Shown: in pieces, positions 37,316-48,900 of the stretch
Position numbering within the stretch: the first letter of the stretch is position 1
How the letters are laid out: the number at the start of each line of letters is the position of its first letter
DNA from: Trachythela sp. YZ-2020
Lineage: Eukaryota; Cnidaria; Anthozoa; Malacalcyonacea; Clavulariidae
DNA: 64,000 nucleotides
Assembly: GCA_016169945.1 (NCBI GenBank)
Contig: JADLSH010000155.1
Coordinates: 2,673,501-2,737,500 of the forward strand
Direction: 5' to 3'
The notes under the pieces: model-generated
What the model was told of the DNA's origin: nothing
The model's input: only the letters and a program-made list of their open reading frames with translations
Databases searched by the model: none
Translations under genes and position numbers: made by a program

Positions 37316-37476
37316 TGTAATAACAGTTCGATGAATATCAAAGCAATATTATTTAAAAGTTATTACATGTACAAATACAGTATAAACGAACCCAAAGATT
37401 TATAAAACCACAATCTTCATGTCCTGTTTATTTGTCCTTACTGCGCGTGTCCACTATAGGTAGCCCATATCTTACA
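37316..37476 (-). repeat. Candidate 161-bp 5' LTR of the Gypsy element
   Basis: On the minus strand the segment starts TGTAAG and ends TTACA (TG...CA rule) and contains an AATAAA motif. It is followed at once by CTGGTGGCAGTATTGGATC, which resembles the TGGTGGCAG-type primer-binding site of many Gypsy elements. A matching 3' LTR was not found downstream of 32430, so the call rests on structure and position. Confidence 0.55.
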
Positions 37477-37794
37477 TTTCCACCCTCATGTAGTACACAA
37501 TTTGAGAAAAGTAAGTTCAATTGACTATCATAGAGTACGGCAAATAGACTTTATTAACCACTCTGTTCAAATTGTAATAAATTGAGTCACACTTCAACAT
37601 GTCTTCTATTAGAGATTTCTTCCAAGATTTATTCAAGGTCAATGAGCATCAAGAACACAATTCTCCTATCGTTTTAGGAGTGAAATGTTCTTTTGGCATA
37701 TAAACATTCTTCAACCTCGATTTCCTGAGGAAAGAGATTGTTTGCTCAATTGCTTTCTTTTCCTAAATGTTCTCCATCGCTTCTTGGCTATATT

Positions 37795-38490
37795 TATGGT
37801 GGCTATCTACAGTTGGTATAATTTGAAACACGATCTATATAGATCAGACGTCATTCTCGCGTCTCACACGGGGAATCTTCGTTACCCGGTAAAATTTTGA
37901 AACAAGCCGAGGGAAGTTATTTTCGAGACTTATCTGCGAAGAAACAACAACTGTTTCATTATAATCGTATATCTTCGAAATTTAAAGAGTACGTATGTTC
38001 TTAACCAGTTTCTAAGCTTTCTTTTAGTATGTTTTTTACGTATTTACGTTCAGTATTATCTTTTATAATGTCCAAAATCGTCGACTTGTTGCAAGCTAAA
38101 AATCCAAAAATGATATTTTAAACTCTCCTCAAGCCAGTCAGAACAGTCAAAGTAATATAATTCTTTAAAGCAATCAAAATTTTAAAAACTACTGAATACA
38201 ACTACAGTACAGACAGTTACGACTTACGAGTTGTCTTATGAAATTTGGAATTGTTTGAATGTTTTGAAAAGTTTTCCAACCGATTTCAAAAATAAAAACA
38301 AATTTAAGAGACGTTGATCGAATTAATTCAATGCGTAAACCACCGACAAACCAGACCAGAACCACCAACAAACAATCTTGGGTCCAACAAGCTAAGGGTA
38401 ACGAAAACGAAGAGAATTTTGCTCGCAATTGTAAACCATTTCGAAAAAAACAGCCTGTTTTACAGCCAGCGAGTGACTCGAACAAGACGA
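37795..38490 (+). repeat. Diverged copy of the TTAA element at 61560-62749 (inverted)
   Basis: From TTATGGTGGCTATCTACAG at about 37795 the sequence follows, in reverse order, the right half of the 61560-62749 element. Shared blocks are ATCTATATAGATC, ACTACAGTACAGACAGTTAC, ACAATCTTGGGTCCAACAAG and CGCAATTGTAAACCATTTCG. Similarity is lost near 38490. The 61560 copy is better preserved at its ends, so this copy is older or truncated. Confidence 0.8.
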
Positions 38491-38664
38491 ACATGCGCCC
38501 GCAAACACTATATCGTGATCGGTCAGTATTTTCTTAGGCGTTGCGTGTTTTTCGCGAGCAGAAAATGGCATTTTGAGGTTCTTTGTTCTCGTAATTCGTT
38601 CTCCGGTGACCATACCTCAAAATTTGACTATGTATTCAACGTACTATGTTCTATTAAATTCTTA

Positions 38665-38728
38665 AAATCGCCAGTGTAGTTTTGGGGAAATAGAATTTTG
38701 GCTTGAAAAAAAACTACACTGGCGATTT
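38665..38728. repeat. 19-bp perfect inverted repeat
   Basis: AAATCGCCAGTGTAGTTTT (38665-38683) and its exact inverse AAAACTACACTGGCGATTT (38710-38728) enclose a 26-nt loop. Possibly abutting element ends or a small hairpin MITE. No gene is nearby. Confidence 0.9.
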
Positions 38729-38950
38729 CAAAACTTTTCTGAGAAAACTCAGAATCTCATAATGACTTTCTGCCAAAAAGAGTAGGTCACCGACCTTTTC
38801 TTTCGGTATTATACCGTATTTGGCTAAACTAGCCAAGATAAATGATGACATCATGTCGCCATGGTAACGTCAAAAGTAAAAAAACTTGTGTTGAAATTAT
38901 TACTTGATACACGAGGAATACAGGGCTTATGCAAAAATTTGAGTTTTTAA

Positions 38951-39648
38951 GGGGGTCCTATACCAAATTTTTTACGGTTTTCAAAATATTTATGAAATTT
39001 TAGAAAACCAATAATTATATACTTTAAAGCCTTCTCAATAACCTCCATGGGTTTTTAGTTCATGAAAATTGCTTTAAATCGGAGAAAAAGAGCACATTCC
39101 TAAGTGATTATCTTGTAAATAAACTAAATATTTGACTTTAAAGCTGTTTTTTTCAAATTACCGAAAACGTGTAATTAACAATATTGCGCGCAGGATATCT
39201 TAAGAAGAATTAAAGCTATCTTGCTGAAATTTTCAGGGCTTACTCTATATAACCTGCTCTAGGAGACATAGTAAAATAATTACCCTATCTTCAATAATTT
39301 TGAAATTGTAATATCTTAAGTGAGGATAGTGATGTTCATTTTTAGTATTCATGGCGTAAAACATTTATTATAACACATATGCTAACAATTTTACTTCATC
39401 TCCTAGATAATGTCGTTAGTTAATAAATAAAAGTTATTCTATGTCTTTAACATTAATACTTTTTTAGTTATCATGCTTATAAAAGACCCCATATTTCACC
39501 ATATGGGGTCTTTTATCTTGGTAACCATGGCAACCACTTCTTCCAACTATACCTTTTTTTGGTCAGGGTATCTAGCCCAACAACATACTAAAAGAAGTGT
39601 TTCATATCATTAGATTAACAGTAAAAAAAAATTTGGTAGAGGACCCCC
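38951..39648. mobile_element. 698-bp TTAA-flanked non-autonomous DNA element
   Basis: Termini GGGGGTCCTATACCAAATTT and its inverse (one substitution, T-run length difference) are flanked by TTAA at 38947-38950 and 39649-39652. TTAA duplication is typical of piggyBac and Kolobok transposases. The interior is non-coding and includes a perfect 14-bp hairpin (39481-39514, AAAAGACCCCATAT arms). Confidence 0.85.
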
Positions 39649-39652
39649 TTAA

Positions 39653-41723
39653 GCTTATAACCTTTCAAGGAGCTTTAAATTTAAAACAATGATATCTAAT
39701 GGAAACTGTAGGGAGCCTCCTCCTAAGAGTGAAAACAGAAAACCAGAAATATTTCACTTTATACCCGCGACAACCTGTGATTTCTTGTGAAATGCAGGAG
39801 ATAGCTGTCTGTGCTGTAATCTGATATTATGATAGGTGATACTCCATATCTAAGCACAACAATAGCAGAGGGTCCTTTAAGATTAAAAAGTTGCTAAAAA
39901 CATGCCTTTTACATATGCAATCAATGACTAAACTTCGAATTTCACCAAAAATTAGTAAAACCGTCAAAAAAGATTACAAAATTGCAATTTTGCGCACTAT
40001 AACGGGGTCACGTGATGGTACTTTCAAACCAGGTCGTATATATTAACTATGACCACGCTCACTCTCGTCCGGTCTTATCTTGTAACATCAAGGAGAGACT
40101 GGGTAAATTCAATGGGTAATCTTCAAAGTCGATGTGCTATGAACAGAAATTTTAGAGTGGCTAAAGAATTTCCGGGATTCCGATTGGCATGGAGTTGAGC
40201 GTCTGCGAAGTTATTGTCTCTGGGGAAACAGTGATCAGAGCATCTTGTTTCAAAATGCGTCGCTTTGTATGGGCCTTAAAATACAGTACCAGACCAAGTA
40301 TATTGGTAACTCGCGCCCGTTGCTGTGAAGGGAGACTAGGGCCTATATCATGTTTGCTGTTAAGCTGTTTTCAAGCAGTGGGATGGAAAAGACCGCCTTA
40401 GAGAAAGGTCTGTTGAAGATAAAGCACAAGCTGTTATATAATGAATGGTATTTTACCAATCTTGGATTGGAAGCAAAAGTTCTCTTTCAGAAAAAAAGTT
40501 ATATATATTATTCACAACAATCAAAAACTCAAGAAATTATTAAGAGAGATGCCGCTCATGAAGCAACTGTCAGAAAAATTATTCAAGGGCCATTTTTAAG
40601 AAAAAACAGTCACACTACGAAGGCTGGTATGACGTAGTAAATATTGTAGAGGTAATTAACCATGAAATCATGCAATGTAACCATGGTAATGTCAAAGAAG
40701 TAGGTTGTCATAACCAAAGTTATAAGTTATAAATTGGTATATACTGTGGCTAAGCATAGACAAATGTAGTTATTACCAAGGTTTTGTATAACAGTTTACG
40801 GTTAGACATCTTAGACGCCTGTTTTCTTTCGTAGGAAGATCTTCAAGTTACATATGGTAAGATCAGCTAATTGGAATGGTTTAACGGTAACGATAAAAAA
40901 GAGGTATTTCTTTAATAGTAATATATCAGTGTTAATCACAATGAAAATATAATACAGTAGGAGTGTATAAAAGTAATACAACTGTTACAGTCTAAGGAAA
41001 TTCTTATGTTGCAGGTGACAATCTGCACAAATCGCCATCAAATGATGTAATGATTTGTTGCCGACAAAACGCTCAGCAAAGCTCATGCAACACTCATTTT
41101 GTTGTCCGGCGTATTGTATGCGTGATCGCCACGCGTGGTCTTCGAGAATAATATCACCCGGGTGATAAAAGATTCAATTACCCGGGTGATATGCTCGACA
41201 TCACCCGCTGCATCGAATACGACGAGGAAGGGGGTGATTTGATGATAAATTTCATGCTCACGTTGTGCAAAACTTGCTTCCTGATTGTACAATTTGAAAT
41301 TGTGGTGTACTAATTATTAAGATATTTAACATAAATTTCAGCATACATGCATAAACCGTGTGTAGACATGCAGATGTGATAAAGCAACAGAGGTTTTCCT
41401 TCTCGGAATATGTTGAGTAAAAAAATTTGATAATATAATATTTATTCATGGGGTCGTTTATATAAATTTAATCAGGATTCTTAGCGAAAGCTACATTATC
41501 AATACAGATTATTTAATGCTCATTTTCATTGACCGTCTATCCCATTTGAATTTGATTTCGGAGTTAACAGAATTTCAATTCAACAATTCAATCCCAGAAC
41601 AAATAGCACTAATGACTCAACGTTTCGATGCGTGCATGTCTTCATCACGCGTGGTCTACCGCGGGGATGCGGTCGGTACCAACGTAAGCTATATAAACAT
41701 GCATGATTTGTGATTGGTTGATT
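39653..41723. other. Non-coding stretch with weak open frames
   Basis: Two overlapping plus frames at 40189-40637 (including a 95-codon Lys-rich frame from 40350) have no recognisable motif and could be chance or gene debris. At 41153-41166 and 41177-41190 lie ATCACCCGGGTGAT and ATTACCCGGGTGAT, a perfect and a near-perfect 14-bp palindrome 24 bp apart. No gene is supported. Confidence 0.45.
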
Positions 41724-41777
41724 ATTCCAAATGCAGTCATGCGTAACATTGACTATAAAACAATGATATCTCATTAA

Positions 41778-41935
41778 GAGACAAATTGGGTTTGATATTG
41801 TGTGCCCTAAAAAAAATAAACATTCGATCGTTTCGAGCTAAAGCCCTTCGTCAGGAGAAATTAGTAGGAAACGAAACGTCGAGATTTTGTTTATATCTTT
41901 TAGGCACACGCGAATCAACCGTAATTTGTCTCTAT
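41778..41935. mobile_element. Short inverted-repeat element inserted in the left arm
   Basis: AGACAAATTGGGTTTGATAT and an inverse TAGGCACACGCG ... AATTTGTCT bound this insert (arms about 34 bp, diverged). GATATCTCATTAAG occurs on both sides (41768-41781 and about 41968-41981), consistent with duplication at insertion, although about 30 bp follow the right arm before the second copy. The interior has GTTTCGAGCTAAAGCCCTTC, a stretch common near repeats in other animals. Confidence 0.65.
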
Positions 41936-42199
41936 ATGTCCGTGGCCGACGCTGAATTTAAGTCTACGATATCTCATTAAGTCGGATCAGTTTGTTAAAC
42001 GCTCTGCCCGGAAGGTAGTTCAGTCAAGACAGAAGAAGCTCAAGTACCAAGTGATGTTCAAGTCTTTCCAGTAGGCCCAACCGAAGTTGAAGTAAAATCA
42101 TTGAACAAGTGGCACAAAACCAAGTCCAAGCGCCAGCTGAAGACAATTGGCATTGACCCTGCATATTGAGGTCTGTATTTTGTTTTATGTAAAAATCGT

Positions 42200-43550
42200 A
42201 ATCTCTTTGCTCCTCGGTTGGGGCCGAACGAGTTGGTTGTTTTCGCACCAGCTTTGTGAGATTTTATGAACTAACGTGCCGAGTGTAAAGATGAAGTGGG
42301 TCGCGGCCCTTTCAGGAAATGGTTAGCTAAGCCTAAGGCATGTAAAGCATTCTGTACTAGGCGAGTGTAGCAAGCGGTGGTAAATAAGACTCATCGGACG
42401 TGTCGCATCATTTCCCACGGCACAGGCCACATATACACATACTTGCGGTAGCCAAGCGTAACGTCTAGCCTGGTGCAACTCATAGTCATAGACGCTTAAA
42501 TTTAGGCTTTGCATCGGTTTAGCTTTCATGAATTTAGGCCTTTTATCTTGTACGTGGGGAGGTGTACATTCACATGGCGGTTTCAAAACCTGGTTGGGGC
42601 CAGAGATATAGAATCGTCTATTACTGTATTCACTGAATTTGGTCGGGGCCAGAACAACGCCGATTTTCAATCGTTTTATTCCAACGCTAATTGATGTCTT
42701 GGTTGAGGCCAATGCTTATGAGGAATACAAAAGGAAATTTCCCACCGTTTTGAACTGCTTTCCATCGAGGTTAACACTTGTTTATATACTCAAAGATAAT
42801 TATTTGATAAACGGCGTTGAATTTAATTGTCGCATCGTTTTCCTGTCACACTGAATTACTTTTGAGTTTGGCCTATTACTATATGCTTTATTATTGGCTT
42901 GGTAGGTGCCGAGAAGATCGAATATTCTATTTATGCAGTGGTATTGGTCGAGCTGTCGCTGCCATTCTCATTTGTGTTGCCATGTTTCTCTTACAACTAA
43001 TTAATCCACGGATCTGGGCCATTACCGACCGGCTAAGCATGTCCACGCACAGACTTTCGACGTATTGGTTTAGACCAACTTTCATTTACACGTTGTTTGA
43101 ATAGTCCATTCACGGCTATTATAATTATGTATTGGCTGGGGTCAATTTACAATTGTGTTTAAATATCAATTAATTCACACCGCTTAATTTTATTGATGTT
43201 ATTGTTGGAATAGTTTATAGAAAATAGTGTATTGGTTCGGGCCACTTCTCAAATAGTTAATTATCACCGATTTAATGATTGATTGGGAACCACTTATAAG
43301 TATGTTTGGCTATTTGAGTCATAGTTGTAATGCATTTCGTTGTGGCCAATTTACCAGTCGTTCAGTTTGAAGAGTTCACTCACAAGGGTTGATTATTGCT
43401 TCGCATCAGTTTGGCTTATTTAAGTATGGTTGGTTTTTTATTTGGATCGAGGCCGTTTAATTGTATTTGTTAGAACAGTTGAGCATAAATTCTTGCTTGG
43501 GGAGTATATAGCTACATATGCTTTACACTTGGAAATTTGGCCGACAAGTC
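42200..43550 (+). repeat. Degenerate, irregularly spaced TATTGGTTGGGGCC motif array
   Basis: Variants recur on the plus strand near 42213 (CGGTTGGGGCC), 42590 (TGGTTGGGGCC), 42640 (TTGGTCGGGGCC), 42702 (TTGGTTGAGGCC), 43064 (TATTGGTTTAGACC), 43121 (TATTGGCTGGGGTC), 43230 (TATTGGTTCGGGCC) and others, mostly 50-110 bp apart. The common origin looks like a decayed tandem repeat. The reverse strand reads GGCC..AACCAATA, which contains CCAAT-like cores. Confidence 0.5.
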
Positions 43551-44353
43551 TCTCAGGTTAACGTTTCGTGTATTGTTATGGCTCATACGTTCCGCCGGTT
43601 AGATACATTATAGCCAAGTTACTGAGTTTCCTCTGCAGTTATTCTTTACAAATCGGGCGATAGGAGTCTAAACGTTAATACTCAAACATCCAAAGTCCAG
43701 GCCGTTGTCACATAGTGTGTAGAGGCTACACACAGCCTATACAGTCACAGAAATTTGTGCCGTCAGACTCATACCGTTTGTTTTCTATCCAAACCGGTTT
43801 GTAAATAAGAATGCTCTGCCCAACTCATTGTTGGAACTAGGTGCGGGCGTCTAATGCCTTTTATGCCATTTGGGGCTGCCTAGAACCGACAATGGAGTGG
43901 GCGATCGGATGATTATTTCACTAATGCATAATTTTCATTCCCATCTTATCCCTTTTGACATTAAAGCACCCAAACAGAGTGATCAATGGTGTGATTAACA
44001 GGACTAGGTCGCCCACTACTTTTGTCGGCTCTAGGCCGTCTCAGTGTATGGTGTCAAGTGGCCTGGGTAACGGGATGCAATCGCCCGCGATCCACTATCA
44101 TTTTTCTCCGCTGAACTCGATAACCATTGTCAGGACACGAAACGTGGTTCCTTTCGGGCGTTTACAAGCTCAGTTGCGTGACAGGATTCAAACATGACAA
44201 TTATTCAAACTTTTCCCCCTGCATGACAATACCCGAATAGCCCGTACTGTGGAAAATTCCAGCATCGGATTGATTTTCCCCCTTCTGCATCACCTAGTTG
44301 AGATGCATAGTTTTGGGGAAGGGGAGTAAGTTTCGGGATAAGAGAAGAGTTTT

Positions 44354-44420
44354 GGGATCGGGTTTGAGTTACGGGTAATGTTGGGATAGGGATTGAGTTA
44401 CGGGTAATGTTGGGTTAGGG
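44354..44420 (+). repeat. 29-bp tandem duplication, G-rich
   Basis: Two adjacent units, 44354-44382 and 44383-44411, sharing TTGAGTTACGGGTAATGTT, followed by GGGTTAGGG. Resembles the degenerate telomere-like interior of the 31050 MITE, but no terminal repeats were defined here. Confidence 0.7.
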
Positions 44421-44857
44421 TATAGGCGGTGCCCTATTACACGGAGATTACCTAGTTAGATATGAAGGAGGTGTTGCCCCGCGACAGGGCTCGCATTTCC
44501 CAAAACTCTCCGCCTGTGAGCCAATGGGAGCAGGAGTGCAGTTGGAATAGATTACTATTTAGGCTTTCACCCCAAATATATACAATCACACATGGATATA
44601 AGTTATTTCATATACCAGCCCCAATGGTCAAATGGCTAGGCTTTCCTACCTACACGCCCGGGCGCCGCGTTTAACAAACTGATCCCGACTTAATGAGATA
44701 TCATTGTTCTATAGCCAATGTTACGCATGACTGCATTTGGAATAGATTACTATAACAATCACACTATAAAACTAAAAAATAGGCTTTTTTAAGGAATATC
44801 GCTTGTGTGTAAGCATGCGAATCACAAAACATATCCATTTAAAGGCCTGTTCATATG

Positions 44858-45350
44858 ATCCCGCTTGCCGAGGCGTCTCGCCTAGCGGGACGAATATTAC
44901 CGTTTTTCATCCCGCTTGCCGAGAAGAAATTACAATATTATTTATTTACAACTTACAATTAGTGCTGCAAAACAAGTACATTTCATGCACGCAACACAAA
45001 TATTTTAACGATTTGTTGTTTTTCTTTATTTTTTTGCAATAAAAAGCATTGGTTTAGCAACATATTTGATATTTGTTTATAGAACACACAGTTTTAAAGT
45101 TCAGTAAAATCGTCAAATTAAGCAGCAAAATCGAAAATTTGGTTTCTCGATTTCATCCCGGTAAGCGGGCTGGCGTGTTCATATCGAATATTTTTCATCC
45201 CGCCTACCTATTATGGTCTCGGCTCCCACTGGTGAGACCTCGCCAGGCGGGTCAGCCCGCTTTCTCATATGAAAGCGATTTAATCTTTTATAGCAAAATT
45301 ACTAGGAGGCGAGATGATAGGTAGGAGAGACGTCTCGGTAAGCGGGATAT
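44858..45350. repeat. Palindrome-rich repeat cluster
   Basis: ATCCCGCTTGCCGAGGCGTC near 44858 is matched in inverse by GACGTCTCGGTAAGCGGGAT near 45331-45350. Between them several further CCCGC, AAGCGGG and TTCATAT motifs occur in both orientations (for example about 44920, 45155, 45250). This looks like an inverted-repeat element built from repeated short palindromes. No coding frame. Confidence 0.65.
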
Positions 45351-45982
45351 TTTTCAAACAATTTTTCAAATATGGAAAATATGAAAAATTGGACCACATA
45401 TGTTGACTAACATTCTAAGAGTATTTTTCACAAAAATGACGTCATTATCGTTGCTATGGTAACAATGACGTTCGTTTTGTAATTTTTGTTTTGTAACATC
45501 TAAAAATTATTCAAAAGTTTAATGTAAATCGTAAATTCTGCACATTTCAAAAAATTGTAGGGAGCCACCTTAAGTGGCAAAGTGGCTCCTCAAAAACTGG
45601 AGAGATGAGGTAGTTGGCCAACAATGTGAATATGCCTTGACTATAGTTTGTGAACATTATAATATCATTTTGCAGCACAGGGAATATAAAGTACATTACT
45701 GCTGTGTATGTGGCAATAATCTAAAGTGCATTACCGCTGTGTATGATTTAGTGTTTTGCCTAAGCTGCTTAGTTACTAATGGGATAGAGACAACACGACT
45801 TTAAAGCTTAAGGGTTATAAATGCACATCTGTTTCACTTTGTCCTTGCACAGTTTGGTATTGATCTTAGCGAGGTCGTCTTCTGTACACTTCATACTCTT
45901 TAATCAAACTCTATTTAAGGAATCTTTCAATAGTTAATACTCATCGATTAGGCGTGTGGAAATTCCGTTGAAATTCATAGCC

Positions 45983-48900
45983 ATGATGCGTGTCCGCGCA
46001 GGAATGATGATCTTTTCAGTAGAATTTTTTATTCTCGTTTTACTGTTGAATCTGGCCAAGTCTGAGGAACACTGCAAGCCTGGTGACCGTCATAGTATGT
46101 CACAGCCATTCCGTTTACTTATGTCTGGTAAGTTTTCGTGCTTGAATTTTAGAAAATTAATAAATTTATCCGCATCGGAAAGAACTCTAAGTTAATTAGG
46201 TGGTCCAATACAAAACATCCTATATTTGTCATTTTTTTAAATTGAAAGATGCAATCTTTACAGCCGTCTTAATCAGATCTGTTTAATTTTATAAGCAAAA
46301 GTGTACGCAAAACCAAGAAATCCAGCATACTCGACACCATACTTTGTATAGATAAGCCAATCAAATGTTTTTTGGTAACGAATGGAAACCCATGCCCAAT
46401 GTACGTGGTACAATGCTTTCTTATTCTGTTTTCCAGGCGTTCCGGCATTGAAGAGCAACGCGGTTTCAGAACAGTTGGTAATCGACACCTCCATGAGTTG
46501 TGCTCTTCGTTGTTTGGCAAAAGGATTTTGTGGTGGATTCAACTTCAAGAAAAGAGCAAAGAAGAACACAATAAACTGTCAGTTAACTTTCCCCCTCGTT
46601 AACAAGATTGACGAGGATGGCAGCAAAGATGACAGTAACTGGGACTTCTATAAAGCTATAGGACCTGGAAAGGTAAGGGTCCGATAACACTTCGATTAAA
46701 TGTTAAACCTTGTTTCTATTGTTCAAGCAAAACAAAGCACACTTTGTATTACACTCAAATTATCTACATGAGTGAATTATTCGTCTATAGCCTAATGCCT
46801 CCTTTTACACGAGGAATGTTTACTGTGGGTAATAATTTTAGCTGATTCCATTCATTTGGAAAATGTAAGCCACATTAAATGTTGGTAATCCTGTTTGCAA
46901 TGTTGTATTGTCGGCGTTTTACGAAATTTGAGACCTGTATAACTTGCTGGACGACTTCAAGGGCCATCAAGGCTGCATAATATATTTTTAAGTGGTCACA
47001 TGTAAGAGAGACACCATGACTGATAACGAAATCCCCTGCTCTCATTTAAAACAAGGCTTTAGTTATCTTTATTGTGCACTTCCGCTAACTAAACAATGTA
47101 ACAAGGCTTGCTTGCAACTTATATCCAAGTTTATGAATTAGGCAATTAAACAATCAACCGTTTCAACAAGACAAACTTGTCTAGCAAATTGCTCTCAAGT
47201 GGAAAGAGACTATTCACTATAAAAGCACATGTTTTCCCTGATCCATTCTACTAACTTCCAGACGAAGGGCCAGAACAATTTGACTGAACCGGCAAAACTT
47301 GGTACCGTAATGCTTACCGAAAATGGAGAGGAAACATCCAAACTTATATTGCATTCAATATGCACTTTTTGGTTTTTGCATTTGCGTTAATTGTAATTGA
47401 TTATCCATTTTCAAAATGCACTCTAAATGATGTCATTCAAAGAACGCCGAAGCCATCGGATGTCGTTAGGCACATGGGAAGTGAATTTAATTATTTAAGT
47501 TAAGTGCTTAAGTAACGAACCATCTGTTCTTGTTTGCTCTTGGCCGTAGCGATGCGTTAATGTTTTCATAAAAATGCAACTGTAAAATAATGGCTAAGTG
47601 CTGGAAGCTTTTCCAAATATAACTTGTGTGGGTTTTTTTACAAAACAACATTAATCGCTTTTGAATTCGACAAGCTTTGCACAGTGTAATTAAGGACGTG
47701 TATTGCCTAGTGTTGTGAATCCGGTAGCAACGATGAAAAAAGGCGTTACGTAGGTTTTATTTCCAATTGTTATTGAATAAATATAATAAACGTTAGAGTG
47801 CAGAATTTTTTTTGCCCCAATTAAACAATGAGACTCCCCTGTTAATATAATAGAGCACAAGGCCAAACTATAAAACTTCATTTTTATAGTTTGGCACTAT
47901 AGTATGCGCTAAGATATAATGTCATGCAGGGTTTTCAGTAATAACATGAAGTGAGGGAAAATAAACCATAAAATTCCCGCCAGCCGAGGGAAAGGGTAAA
48001 TTTAATCTCCAATTTCTGGAAAAGTAATGTTCTGGGGCCGGTTGTAGGTTAGCTTAAACGGTGGATAAGCAAAAATTAAATAACACTTTGACGCATTTTG
48101 TGAATGACTGAAATTAAATCTTATACATTTAATATGCAGTTGCAAACATAATTGTTCTATTCAAGTTTAAAATTTTTAGCTTGGTTGTTCGATGAATGTA
48201 CAGACTTGATCGATATTTTCGATTTATCCACCGGATAGGCTAAACGGGCTTCGTACAACGGGCCCCAGGTCATTACGATGAAATTTTGCGAACATTACCG
48301 ACGAAACACCGTAGGAAAACATGTGCGCATGCGTCAAACGTGTCTGAAAATTGCCATACGAACATGAATTAGTTGAAGTGTTCTGAAGGGTGTCGAAGAA
48401 TCAAAATGGCGTACAAAAGGAATGACTTCGTTGTGCGTCTTTACTGTAAATTTGCAAGTAAACCTAAGAACTAATATATAGTCTACAAGTTCAAGAAATA
48501 GTTCCACAGGTGACTGTCGATAAATTTATGATGCAAATTGAAAGTTGGAATATAAATGGTAAATTCACAGCTAGACGATTTTCCGAGTTGTTTACCGACG
48601 GGAAATTCACGTAGATATTATATTTTATTTATGCGTACAAGCAAAATATTACCTTGCAATTATGGTAGCTGAAGTAACTGAATCTGTTTCATCGGATTTG
48701 AAAAAAACAACTTTCACCTGCGCAGCGCGCTTTTCTATTTCTCTAATAGATGTGCAAGGGAACATTAGAAAGGAAAGAAAATCTTTGTTTCCCATGTAAT
48801 TTACCTCTTTTTCGTTGTCGCCTGATGTCTATAGGTCACTGGTGACCTATGATTTTGCAGGTTCATATCTTCGGTTCAGCGCATGCTATGTAGATGAAAA

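Larger units (their letters stand above)
41724..44743. mobile_element. 3-kb terminal-inverted-repeat element without coding capacity
   Basis: The left end (ATTCCAAATGCAGTCATGCG, continuing through ACAATGATATCTCATTAAG and, after an insertion, GATCAGTTTGTTAAACGC near 42000) is matched in inverse by about 44663-44743. The arms are about 80 bp with few mismatches. The interior has no frame above 130 codons and no recognised motif. It instead carries a recurring TATTGGTTGGGGCC-like motif between about 42200 and 43550. Flanking target duplications are not obvious. It is probably a large non-autonomous DNA element or foldback whose transposase family cannot be assigned. Confidence 0.75.

Noticed and set aside
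40189..40637. Possible gene from the 70- and 95-codon plus frames
   Set aside because: The frames overlap each other, have no splice-compatible context and no recognisable motif. Kept only as a weak remark in the spacer entry.
41820..41890. Minus-strand CTGACGA ... GAAAC, resembling a hammerhead ribozyme core
   Set aside because: A stem III can be drawn with one bulge, but the sequence between the would-be cleavage site and CTGACGA cannot form stem I, and stem II needs an unpaired first position. It is more likely part of an inverted-repeat element.
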